Assembly: GCA_029378245.1 (NCBI GenBank)
Contig: JARKIF010000007.1
Span: 1,426,001 to 1,490,000, forward strand
Length of the DNA stretch: 64,000 bases
From: Roridomyces roridus
Taxonomy: Eukaryota; Basidiomycota; Agaricomycetes; Agaricales; Mycenaceae
Direction of reading: 5' to 3'
Below the pieces are notes generated by a model that ran no database searches, had not been told where the DNA came from, and was given only the letters and a program-made list of their open reading frames with translations. A program made the position numbers and the translations under genes. Within the stretch, counting starts at the first letter, position 1, and the number at the start of each line of letters is the position of its first letter. This document shows positions 9,690-19,651 of the stretch, in pieces.

Positions 9690-11240
9690 ATGAATACCCA
9701 AGACCTGACGTGGACACTCTCGTCGTCTTTTTCTCTTCGCGGTTTATCGTGGCAAGCTTCGCCTGCGACCTTCGATGAATTCGACGATTCCGATGCATTT
9801 GGTCAAAACCCGCTAACATCGGATAACAGCCTCCCCGTCGACATTCCCGGCCCATCTCACAACACCCACCACATTACCCATAGTCAAGATGTTCGCCCAG
9901 TGCTGAACACCCCGTCTCCGGCCCCTCGCTCAAATGGCTTCCCAACAGTCCCTCTTGAAAGTTCGCTTTCAAGCTCTTCTCGCGCCCCCCATGGCCCGAT
10001 AAACACCAATAGCTCTCGTCTTCGGACAGCTCCAGTTTTCGCCTCCACCCATGATTTAGCCGCCCATTATGGCATTCCCCAGAGTCTTCCTCCACCACCT
10101 CGTCCCAGTCTCAAACAACAACCAGCTCCAACACAATCTTCAGCCTCATTGTACAACTTTGACTCCATCTGCAAAAACTACTTGACCATGCTATCACAAA
10201 AACCAACCGATCCCGAACCCACCGGCGCGGACACGGCCAAGGTCGTGCCTAGCGCCGACCCCATGCAGGCCATCCACGACCTGCTAGGTAATGCTCTGCC
10301 CTTGTCGCGTCGATTCACCGTCACTGACTACTTCACAGCTTCGCCCGAGTTCCAGAACCTCGGCGACAGCTTTGATGCAACGTCGCCTCTGTTCGACGAT
10401 GCCCCATCCCCTCTTTTCAACGACTCCCCCTCGTCCTTCGATGTCGACTCCTACCTCACATCCCCCTTCGAGACGCCGTACGATGATTTCGCGACGTCGC
10501 CGGCGGATGACAGTCCGTTCAGCGACTTCCTCACCACACCGGTGCTTCCCTCTGCCGACTCGGATATGCTCACCGAGCCTCTCATCGAGGACGTCGGTTA
10601 CAGCGACAACATGAGTCTTTTTGGCGGGTTGTCCGCTTACCCGACGTATGAGGTCACCGAGCTCCCCAAAACGACCACACCGGCCGAATTGTACACCATC
10701 TCCCCCACGACTCCCGCCCTCGACGCTGTCGACCCCGCTACCACTTTCTTCCCGAAAAAACGCAAGTCGGCCTCAGGGGCACCTTCTCCAGCGGAGGTGC
10801 CCCCTCCCACACGGCGACGGGCGATGGCGACTGGGACACGGAAAAACCTGAAGCCGTCGTCTCTCATCCCCCTCGAGGCGCCCACGCAGAAGCGTACTTA
10901 CGCTTCACCGTCCGTTACTTCGCGCAAGGCGGTCCCGGCGGTTTTCGCCAAAAAGCGTGGTTACTCGGTGGCGTTCGAGGAAGACGAACTCGCTGAGCTC
11001 GGTGAGCTTTCTCCAACAGCGACCGAGCAGGAGACGATCGAGTACAAGCGGCGGCAGAACACACTCGCTGCGCGCAAGAGCCGGAAGAGGAAGCTCGAGC
11101 ACCAGCAGCAGCTCGAGGGTGATCTGGCGAGGTCCAATCACAAGCAAGATACCTGGCGCAACCATGCGCTCAAGTTGCAGGATCTGCTTCGTGTCAATGG
11201 CATCGCGTTTGTCGCCATGGAGGATGACTCGGAGGAGTGA
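9690..11240 (+). CDS. bZIP transcription factor, GCN4/CPC1 type
   Basis: Intronless, 516 residues from ATG 9690. The long N-terminal part is Ser/Pro/Thr- and Asp-rich with several acidic hydrophobic patches, e.g. DEFDDSDAFGQ and repeated SPLF/DDS motifs around residues 225-300, as in activation domains. The C-terminus holds the bZIP: a basic region with NTLAARKSRKRK, then leucine-zipper heptads QQLEGDLARSN, LKLQDLL. The NxxAAxxSRxRK pattern is that of the GCN4/CPC1 branch, which activates amino-acid biosynthesis genes on starvation. The possible upstream ORFs would fit translational control, but this is inference. Binding to TGACTCA-like sites is expected for the family. Confidence 0.85.
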   Translation: MNTQDLTWTLSSSFSLRGLSWQASPATFDEFDDSDAFGQNPLTSDNSLPVDIPGPSHNTHHITHSQDVRPVLNTPSPAPRSNGFPTVPLESSLSSSSRAPHGPINTNSSRLRTAPVFASTHDLAAHYGIPQSLPPPPRPSLKQQPAPTQSSASLYNFDSICKNYLTMLSQKPTDPEPTGADTAKVVPSADPMQAIHDLLGNALPLSRRFTVTDYFTASPEFQNLGDSFDATSPLFDDAPSPLFNDSPSSFDVDSYLTSPFETPYDDFATSPADDSPFSDFLTTPVLPSADSDMLTEPLIEDVGYSDNMSLFGGLSAYPTYEVTELPKTTTPAELYTISPTTPALDAVDPATTFFPKKRKSASGAPSPAEVPPPTRRRAMATGTRKNLKPSSLIPLEAPTQKRTYASPSVTSRKAVPAVFAKKRGYSVAFEEDELAELGELSPTATEQETIEYKRRQNTLAARKSRKRKLEHQQQLEGDLARSNHKQDTWRNHALKLQDLLRVNGIAFVAMEDDSEE

Positions 11241-11896
11241 TCGCTCTCTGCAGACTCTCTTGAAAATGTCGTCGAAACACCTTCGGCTGCTCGTGTATTT
11301 CTACCATTGTCTCCATATCCTCATCCACCCATCCACCATCCACTTGATCTGAGCACCGTCGTACCCCCCTCCCATCCCTACATATCATCTCTTTTATCTG
11401 ATTGACTTATTCCTTTTATCTTTTGACACTACTCTACACTCTCGTAGTCGGAACCGCTTTTCCTTTTGGCTTGTAAACCCTGACCTAGTTCAACCTACCG
11501 TCTTACCGACGCATTCTTGTAGAAAAAATGAATCTATCGTTTCTTGTGGACGTCTAGAAATGTCATTTCGACTAGATAAGACAAGACTCCAATGGAATAT
11601 TGATATTCTAGTAGCATGCATGCAGGAAGGAGTATGTAGTGCCGGGCTGCGAGACGTTAAATGGCCAGGACACACGGGGAGATGGTGAGTATGTAGGTGG
11701 GTGCAGAAAGCAAAAGGCAAAACGCGCGCGAAGAGAACAAGGAGATAAATAGGATAAAAAGACAGATAGGTAGTAATTTTTCCATGTACAAAAGAACCAA
11801 AAACCAACCCAGGAACCAGAAGAGAGGGAAAAAGTAAAGACTGTGAGTGTAGAGGGGGGTGCAATCGTGCGGAAGGAGGAAGGAGGAAGGGATCGA
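11241..11896. other. Intergenic between convergent genes
   Basis: Holds the 3' UTRs of the bZIP gene and of the minus-strand surface protein. The right half is purine-rich on the plus strand. No ORF or repeat worth naming. Confidence 0.5.
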
Positions 11897-13115
11897 TCAG
11901 AGGGGGATGAGGAGGAGGGGGAGGACGAAAGCGAGGATGACGAGCCCAGGGGCTAGCGTACGGCTTGGCGAGGCACTCCCCGCCTGCGTCGTCGCCAGGG
12001 TTGCATAAGCGGTCCCGCAGTCCGCGACGGCAATCTTGGCTGCGCTCTCGTACGAATCGTGCAGGCCGGTGAGTGACGAGCTCAGGGATTGGTTTGAGAG
12101 GGCGTCGTAGTAGAGAGTCATCAGACTCTTGGTGCACGCGGAACAGGACGCGATGGTATTGTTGGGGATGCTCACACCCAGCGGTATGGAATAAAAGTAG
12201 GTGTCGGACGGATTGGAGTTGTGGACCGCATCGAGGTAGCAGTAGGTGTTGGTCGCTGGGTCAGCGAGACACCCAGCATTGCGCATGAGGTCAAAGGCGT
12301 TGAGAGCTGGAAATGATTGGCGTCTGGGTGGGATACAGGACGGAAGACTTACCCGTCTGCGTCTGAACCGCCATGCTGTTACCCTGCGCCAGGTCTTGCG
12401 AGCAGGCCGTCGCAAGGGTCGCGGAGAACCAGGCCATATTGGACGAGCACTGGTCCTCTGCGGTGGTCGTGTTGCAGGTACCCCACACAATGCTGTTGAG
12501 AGAGTCGAGGTCATCCTGAGCATTGATGAACGCATCCGAGCTCTGGAGAAGCAGCGCAAAGGGTCTGCAGGACCGGAAAGCCGCCGTGTTTGTCATGTTT
12601 GCAAAGAAGTTGAAGCATGATAAACTGGAAAAGTTCTGGCTCAGTTGCGAGTCGAACGGTTGCGGGAATGGCGTTGGGAGGGCAGGGGGAGATGCGGGGA
12701 TCGCCGGCACAATTTGTGCTGATGTCGGCAGCTCACTGGCGACTGAGGACGGCCCCGTCGACGCTGCTGAGCCAGTCAATGTTGACGGGAGACTGGCCGG
12801 CGCAGAGGAGGATTGCAGGGACAGCGAGTTATCCCGGGGCTGCAGATGTGCCTCGTGTGTCGCCCAGTCGGAGGTGCGAGTGGAGAGGGTCTCCCAGTCC
12901 AACACTGGCGGTTCGGAGAATATATCGAAGGCGGCAGGATGAGTGAGATAGCGAGTGGAAGCCGTGATGAGAAGGAGGGCTATAGGAACCACTATGACCG
13001 ACCACCGCGTTCTTCGACCAATGCGACGTTTTAACGTCTCCTGGGACACGGGGGCGGGCTGCACATCGCAGGGTTCCTTCTCCAGAGGGGCGGGGGACGG
13101 CGGGGGCGTGAACAT
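11897..13115 (-). CDS. DUF7729-like cell-surface protein
   Basis: Two exons (12353-13115 and 11897-12306) give 390 residues. After a basic N-terminus there is one membrane segment (SVIVVPIALLLITAS, residues about 38-52). A Ser/Pro-rich stretch follows, then a Cys-rich domain with NFSSLSCFNFF, FRSCRPFALLLQ, GTCNTTTAEDQC, NAGCLADPATNTYCYL and SCSACTKSLM. The very C-terminus is hydrophobic (LVILAFVLPLLLIPL) right after a small-residue region, as in GPI-attachment signals. The Cys pattern matches what I know as DUF7729, a fungal extracellular domain of unknown function. Topology is therefore type II or cleaved at the N-terminus, with a GPI or second membrane anchor. Confidence 0.72.
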
Positions 13116-14244
13116 TAGAGGGTAAAGAGCGTGAGGAGAAGAGATCGTGGGGGAAGGACACTCTCAGTTCTGTCAGTGAACGCCATCAGCAGGAATACAT
13201 CACACCCATCATGCATTTAGACTCACAGATTCCGCTGAAACCTACACGAGCTGAAGCTGCTTTCAATGCTTTCTTTGGTCCAGAGCGGGAAGAGGAAAAC
13301 CAGTCGGTGACAAGTCCCGGCTATCCCTTTTTTTTACCCCTCGCGGACTAAATCCCGAGGCCTGTCTATTCATGCCGGCGCCATTGCCACATCTCGCGTG
13401 CCAGGAACAGGTGTCCATTTCCTCCGTCCTGCATCCATGATGGGCGCTAAGCTTGCTCTCCCCAAAGCCTCCAAACCAAGCAAGCAAGCAGCAAATCCTG
13501 GACTTTACTTCCGAATTTCAACTCTTGACGATCTCGGCGATCCCTCCCTATACAGATTTACCGGATACTCTCTGCTGGCTCGAGCTCCACTCAGGCACTG
13601 GCGGTGCCTGCGCTGGCCGACGTACCCTTCAAGACCCTTCACAGAAGCCTTGTCAACGTGTCTTGGCTGATCGGACGGTGAGTCAGACTTGTCGAATGTA
13701 TACCATCCTTCCTCTTGGCCTAAGGAGCTCTCGCACTTGGTTGAATACACCGTCTATTTTATAGCAGATCACACACCGACGTGAGATTGCCGTCGGGTAC
13801 TATGTGGATGCAAAGTTGCACCTGTCCGACAGTTTGATATCAAGGTGCGTGTCCTTGGGTGAACAGAATCGCGGGCTGAACGAAGCTCAGGCACAGAATA
13901 TAGAACTGTGGAGCAGGAGAGCAGCAGCGGACCGAGTGAAGGGAATGCCAGCGCGGTGCGGTCCGCGTCTCGAATTCTTTTCACAAAGGTCGACTTCGTA
14001 GCTTCGGTGATCACAATTCGACTACTTCTGGAAGTACTTGCATAGAATAGAATGTGTCCTTGGTCGACGACACTCGCTCTCGGAGTCGCTGGCCTTTCAA
14101 TTTATAGCGCTACCGCTCCTCACATCAGTCACGAGTCGTCGGGGGCGCGGAGGCTTTTCTATATTCATAAGAATTCTCCAGAGATTCTCCTAAGTACATA
14201 TAAGACAGCGGGCAGCGGGGCGCCGCAGCTTCGAAAAAAAAGGG
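13116..14244. other. Divergent intergenic region, no gene seen
   Basis: About 1.1 kb between the divergent DUF7729-like and GDSL genes. Only short frames without recognisable domains. It presumably holds both promoters. Confidence 0.45.
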
Positions 14245-15575
14245 ATGATATTCTTTTGGATCGCTGCGCTCCTCGCAAGCGCGCAAGCTGGCAGCACGCC
14301 CAATGGCGTCTGGATCGACACCTGGACAGCCATGCCGCAGCTGACCGAATTTACCAACCTCCCTAACCCACCCTTCGTAAGCCCCGTCTCCCAACAAAAG
14401 AAAGTCGCAAACGTCCCCAGAACGGTACGGATGGCGTCTTCTTCAACACGACGATCCGCCAGACGCTCCACATGTCCATTGGCGGCGACCACATCCGGAT
14501 ACGCTTCTCCAACGCCTTTGGTCCAAATAGCGTGACCATTGACGCAGCGACGGTTGCACTGCCTTTGGGTGGCGGCTCTGGTGCCAGCGCCATCGTCCCC
14601 GGTAGTGTCAAGACACTGACGTTCAGCGGCAGCCCGAGTTTCACCATCCCCAACGGCGCGCAAATCGTCTCTGACCCCATCGCGATGCCCATCCAGGCGC
14701 AGCAGACGATCACTGTGACCATGTTCACCGCGGCTGGCCAGCTCGGCTTCGATATCACGTCGCACCCCGGCAGCCGCGCGACATCCTGGATGGCCTTTGG
14801 GAACCACGTGAGCGCGAACAACATAACGGACCCGTCGACGCAAAGTCTCCAGCATTGGTACTACGTGAGCGCCGTGGAGACGTTCACGGCGGCGGCAGAC
14901 CCCAAAGCGTTCGTCATCGTTGGCGACAGCATCACCGACGGCAGGGAGACGACGACGGACGGGAACAACAGATGGCCCGACCTCGTGCTCGCACGAATGC
15001 AGCAGAACCCGGCGTTGCAGCAGATCTCGGTCAACAACCAAGCCGCTGGCGGGAACCGTATCCTCGCAGACGGGAACGGGCCAAATGCTTTGGGACGTAT
15101 CGACCGTGATGTGCTCGCGCAGACGGGTGTCAAGTATGCGATGATATTCGAGGGCGTGAATGACATTGGTGTTGTTGCTGCAACGACAGCGGCGCAGCAG
15201 GTCATTGGGGACCAGGTTATCGCGGCGTTCAAGCAGATCATTACACGTGTCCACGCCCAAGGCATTCCCATCTTTGCATCCACAATCACACCGTTCGGCG
15301 CGCCTGCGAACGACAGCTCGATCCAACCATACTCGAGCCCTATACGCGAGGTGACCCGGCAACGTGTCAACGCGTTCATCCGCAGTGGTGCGTTTGACGC
15401 GGTCATCGACTTTGACAAAGTGGTCGCGGACCCGACGACTCCGTCGCAATTGGCGCCGGAATTCAACTCTGGCGACTTTTTGCATCCGAATGTGGCGGGT
15501 TACACGGCGATGGCGGATGCGTTCCCGCTGGACTTGTTCGAGCAGTTTGCTGGGGGCGTCAGTCGATTCCAATAA
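14245..15575 (+). CDS. Secreted GDSL/SGNH hydrolase
   Basis: Two exons (14245-14376 and 14421-15575) encode 428 residues. The signal peptide is MIFFWIAALLASAQAG. A beta-rich N-terminal part (FSNAFGPNSVTID, TLTFSG) precedes the SGNH domain. Block I is FVIVGDSITDG with the nucleophile Ser near residue 205, block III is EGVND, and block V is DFLHPNVAGY with the catalytic Asp and His. The oxyanion Gly lies in AAGGNRIL. Enzymes with this two-part layout remove acyl or acetyl groups from plant polysaccharides or other secreted substrates; the exact substrate cannot be read from sequence. The gene is convergent with ksh1, 140 bp downstream. Confidence 0.88.
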
Positions 15576-15715
15576 AAAATGAAATGATATTCTGTCCTGT
15601 ATTACATCGAGAAGATCTTGCGAATAATGTACAATGCACGGGCGTGCTGGCGAGACGGAGCTGCTCTAATCCCATGCGACGCGAAAGCTGGCGGCCGGAG
15701 CTGGCGGCATCCGTT

Positions 15716-16076
15716 TTATTGGGACAGTATGGTCAGGGCCATGACCAGGCATGCTAGTGCCACGTACGGCGACAATCGTTCGCCTGCGGAAAGTTAGATG
15801 ACGCAAGTGCAGGACCAAAGCAGGATACCAATTCGTGCGGCCATCCAGAATGTGCCGAGAAACCTGGGACTGGCTTTGAACATAGTTTGCAAGCAAGGCC
15901 AGACGAGCACGCACCCAGTTTTATTCCGGTCGATTAGAGGCGGGTACAGAGCACGGACATAGGTGCAAGTACATATCATCAGAAGTACGATGAGCACCAT
16001 AGACTGGAAGTTGAAGAGCGCAGACTGGAAATCGAGGTCAGAGTGGCGTTCCCGAGAGCGTTGGCGAGAGTACCAT
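15716..16076 (-). CDS. KSH1: KSH1 (Kish/TMEM167) early secretory pathway protein
   Basis: Four coding exons: 16074-16076, 15915-16024, 15829-15863 and 15716-15783, total 71 residues, close to the 72 usual for the family. The first coding exon is only the ATG codon. An intron (GTACTC...TTCCAG) then leads into [22 protein letters not shown]. The rest is [32 protein letters not shown] and a second membrane segment, [13 protein letters not shown]. All are family hallmarks. Kish is an essential small Golgi/ER membrane protein needed for protein secretion. It is easily missed by gene finders because the exons are tiny. Confidence 0.93.
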
Positions 16077-16084
16077 GGCTGCTG

Positions 16085-16128
16085 GAAGCAAGTCGTGTAT
16101 TGCTTACGTTTACTCGCCGAATTGGGAA
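16085..16128. repeat. Direct repeat copy 1, in the ksh1 5' flank
   Basis: GAAGCAAG...TATTGCTTACG...TACTCGCCGAATTGGGAA, starting 9 bp upstream of the ksh1 start codon. A near-identical copy lies at 17923-17968 in the same orientation, 1.84 kb away. The two copies bracket the repeat arrays. Confidence 0.8.
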
Positions 16129-16409
16129 CCAACGAGCTTGTCTCTTCTCCCTCACCTCGAGACGGAATGAACCCCTCGAATTACGCGCCGTGTCGCGCCC
16201 AAGTCGCGTCTAATGTTCTTCCGATACCTCCATTCTTGGGCAGCGGATCGAATTCTCTCCATTCCTCTGCCAACACGCGCAAATGAATCGAGCCCTCCAT
16301 AAAGAGCGCGGAAGCATGTCAGCCGCTCTCCAGAGCTTTGTCTCTAACCACCATCTTCTCTTGGGTTCCCGCCCGCCCTGCTCGTCCCCGCTCGCAGTTG
16401 TCTTGCCTT

Positions 16410-16925
16410 GTGAGTATCACGTCCCGCCCTCTCTCACTCAATTAAGCTCTCCCGCCCAGTGTTTTCGTCGAACCCTCTGCTAGGCGTACAATGGCTTGAC
16501 TTGCTCGCTCCTCCCCGCCTCACCTTGTGAGTTTGCCGAGCTTGGACCTCGCCAGAGCTAACTCATTTGCTCAGTGTCGCCGTCGCCCTCCACTAGACGC
16601 GCGCATCGGCTCCTTCGTCTTGTAAGTCTCGCTCATTCTTGTTTCTCGCCAGAGCTAACTCACTCCTTCAGTGTCGCCGTCGCCCCCTCTAATAGACGTG
16701 TGCATTGGCTCCCATCCGCCCACCCCTCGCCTTGTAGGTCTAGCTCAGTATTGTCGCCGTCATATATTCAACTCACTCCTTCAGTGTCACCGTCGCCCCC
16801 TCTACTAGATGTGTCCATCGGCTCCCGTTATCCACTCTTCCCCGCCTCGCCTTGTAAGTATCGCTCAAGCATTTGGCGCTCAAAATTGATTCGCTCATTC
16901 AGTGCTGCTGTCGACACCCTCCACT
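16410..16925 (+). repeat. Tandem array of about 96-118 bp units that look like intron plus exon
   Basis: Five units each contain a 5' splice-site-like sequence (GTGAGT, GTGAGT, GTAAGT, GTAGGT, GTAAGT) and, 48-51 nt later, a TTCAG/CTCAG/CCCAG 3' site. The predicted introns are 16410-16459, 16527-16574, 16622-16671, 16734-16784 and 16854-16902. Units 2 and 3 contain a perfect branch-point-like CTAAC before the 3' site. The exon parts are 47-69 nt and share TGTCGCCGTCGCC...CACTAGA and a CGGCTCC motif, ending in CGCCTT just before the next GT. Stops occur in several frames, so the joined exons do not look coding. Upstream sequence (16300-16409) has no repeat. Confidence 0.65.
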
Positions 16926-17149
16926 AGGCACACATCAGCGAGGACTCCTTCCATTCGTGTCTGATCGGTAGGTTCTCTCGCCGTTGCTACTCACGCTGTG
17001 TCTCACCCAGCTGCAGTTGTGCTTGTTCCTCCGCGTTATCCCCTCCACGACTCGGCTGTCCCCGACGCGACACCCCCTGCAAAACATAATCGCGACACCT
17101 CCATGTATCCACTTCCCACGCGCGCAACCTCCATATCTCTTCCCCCGGC

Positions 17150-17650
17150 TCGTTAATCGAGATTTGAGTAACGTCAAGGCATCGCTGCGTGCGAGATGGA
17201 TGGGCTCAGTGTTGACGGAAAGACTCGGCAACTTGACCGCTGTCGCCTCGGCGTCCTCACTGAGTCCTTGCCTCGCTGGCTTCACCTTGTTGTCCAACGC
17301 TAACGCGATCTCCAGCCTCCCTTTCCCCACCGTTACCCGAGGTCCGAGATTCAACACGCCAAGAACAAGTTGTCGCTGCGTGTGAGATGGATGGGCCCAG
17401 TGTTGACGGAAAGACTTGGTCAATTGATCCCTGTCGCCCCGGTGTCTTCACTGCGTCCTTGCCTCGCCAGCTTTCACGATCTATCGCCTTTCACCCTCGG
17501 CTTATGGGTTCGCCAAGATGAGATCCAAAGCGTGAGCAACTTGGTGGACACCGCTGCGTGCGAGATGGATGGGCGTAGCTGGGACGGATAGACTTGGGTC
17601 CAGAGTCGCCCCGGCGTCCCCTCTACGCACTTGCCTCCCAGCGGGCAATT
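17150..17650. repeat. Tandem repeat of about 180-190 bp, three copies
   Basis: A core GCTGCGTGYGAGATGGATGGG begins near 17184, 17375 and 17551. Each is followed by a GTTGACGGAAAGACT-like stretch and, about 60 bp on, by GTCGCC-CGGYGTC...CTTGCCTC. Copies are about 75-85% alike by eye. No long frame is maintained across copies. The unit may be distantly related to the neighbouring array, since both contain GTCGCC-rich cores. Confidence 0.65.
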
Positions 17651-17922
17651 TGACGACGACGATGACAACGATACCAACACGTCAACAAGTTCAGCGAGAC
17701 GCCGGCCACGGGGACGGACGCGCCACTACTCGTGGAGTGTCTTTGCTGGGCTTCAGTTGGTTTCGTTTTGTTGCGTCCGTCGCCTTTTACTGAGACCGAC
17801 TCCGCCATCTCAACTCGAGGCATACCTTCCACCGATCAGGCGCACTCTCCTCTGTAGTTTATTTTGCGTCCATAGAGCTGCAATGTGTGAAATTTCTCAG
17901 CCGCGACTAACCTGTCTTGAGA

Positions 17923-17968
17923 GAAGCAAGGCACGGGTATTGCTTACGTTACTCGCTGAATTGGGAAG
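17923..17968. repeat. Direct repeat copy 2 (copy of ksh1 5' flank)
   Basis: Matches 16085-16128 with a few substitutions and one indel. No ksh1 coding sequence accompanies this copy, so only the flank was copied, or the coding part was lost. Confidence 0.8.
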
Positions 17969-17989
17969 GCACGTCGATTGAGACATCCA

Positions 17990-19651
17990 CCGCGAATGCA
18001 GTATACTCCAATCGCTATCTCCCAAGGCTCCCAGTGAAGGAAGAAGAACGAAGAAATAGTTGCATAAGGAGGTAGGGCCGACAAGCGGCAAGGCCCGCTA
18101 CCATGTTTTCTTTGGCCCAGTCTTCATTATATTTGGACAGTGAATCTAGTTCAGTCACATTCCAGTGGTATTAGGAACTACATAAAATCAAGGTGTCACA
18201 AATGCCAGCATTCCGTCGCTCGTACGTGCTCCTGCGCGCCACACTCGTCCTCCGAGTCTTCCAAAAATCAAGTGTGAAAACTATGAGCACAAATAAGTGG
18301 ACGAGTCGGCAGACCCTCAAGCCTGGGGTCGGCGCGAGGCTTCGCGTCGCACTCCCTCGCGCCTCCGAGTCCCCATTGTTCCCTTCAAGAAAATGGCAGC
18401 TCACCCGTTTGAGAGTCGTTGTATTCTCTCGTAGACAGTGCTAGCTGAGCTAACATCACCAGTAAGTAGGTAATTGACAAGCATGCTAGGATTACCATCG
18501 AGTGACCAACAACGACAGACGGGCAAAGAGATGTTGTGATTCCGAACCACTCCTGTTCATCTCGCATTTTGCCAAGGCACTTGTGGTCAGAAGAATGTAA
18601 AGTATGTTCTGGATGCTGGAACTCACGACTCTCATGAGCCGTGCGCCGCAGCTTTCAGCTTGGGTCTACAAGCTCTTGGGTGAGACAATGGTACCAAGCA
18701 CTCTCACACACCGTGCTTATTCTCTTGTCGAGGCGGCGGCTGGCAGCAGAGTTGGTGCCGGCATCCATCCATCGCGTAGCCTGTACGGCGAGTCCTGAGG
18801 AAGACACCTGAACGCTCAGGACCCGGCAGCCTGCCGGATTTTGCAGCTTTCCTCTAGTTCGTTGTCTTCGTGAGCGGTGTCAAGTTCCCGGGGCGTCACA
18901 TTCTTGCTCCGTAGATTCGGTGTCCAGCTTGTCCATATCAGCAGATGCGCACAATACTTAGAACTCGACTCCTGAAGGCGCTGGTGTAGCGGACAGTAAC
19001 GGTGCTGAAGGTGGTGGCAAGCTTCCGTTGTACAGGTGAGCTTTCACCGTCGAAGAAGGTGAGGCTGTAGTCGTTATCCCAGTTGGCAGTTCTTGATGAA
19101 GTCCACTGCCAGTAGGCAACGAGCGAGAACGACAAATTGCCATGCAAACTTGAAGCGATACTTGGTTGAATGAGGAGGTCCCAGAGAGGCCACGGTGACG
19201 TACGAAAGGTTACCAGCCGATCCATTCCAAGGCGCTGTCCAGTGTACTGTGTTCGTGTCGCAACCGCGTCGCAGGAACTCGAAGCCGAGCAGGGATGCCA
19301 TGGTCTGGGTCAAGGGGAGGAGGACGAGATTATGAGGAACGCGGTTGCTGCTACATCGAGCGCGTCCACGGCCGTACTAGTACGTACAGAGTGAAGGAGA
19401 CGGGATGGCAGAGGCAGAGGGAATGGCAATCTCGTTTACGCAAACCATTGCTCGTCAGCAGGTCACAAGACACCAGTCGATCCGTGCCGAGAAACCGGCA
19501 TTCCTGCGGCTCCAGTCAAAATGTGCTACTGACTAAATCTGCTGACGAAAAGTGTGATTTACCGACTGTGCTGTCAAAAGGTACTCCCTATAAGAAACCC
19601 TTACCTAACGGTAGCGGGAATTTTATTTGGCCCTTGGATCAGTTCGGAATC
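17990..19651. other. Long gene-poor stretch
   Basis: About 1.66 kb without a recognisable gene. Minus-strand frames around 18940-19310 carry protein-like pieces (TVHWTAPWNGSAGNLSYV, DNDYSLTFFDGE) in different frames, which could be a decayed gene, but I cannot assign a family. Confidence 0.35.

Noticed and set aside
13453..13764. 103-codon plus-strand frame between the DUF7729-like and GDSL genes
   Set aside because: No domain, no codon pattern, no splice partners; probably chance.
14190..15572. 460-codon minus-strand frame over the GDSL hydrolase
   Set aside because: Arg/Asp/Val-biased antisense shadow; the plus strand has a clear signal peptide and SGNH motifs.
16935..17423. 162-codon minus-strand frame in the repeat array
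   Set aside because: It runs through non-coding repeat units without similarity between repeated parts at protein level and without known motifs.
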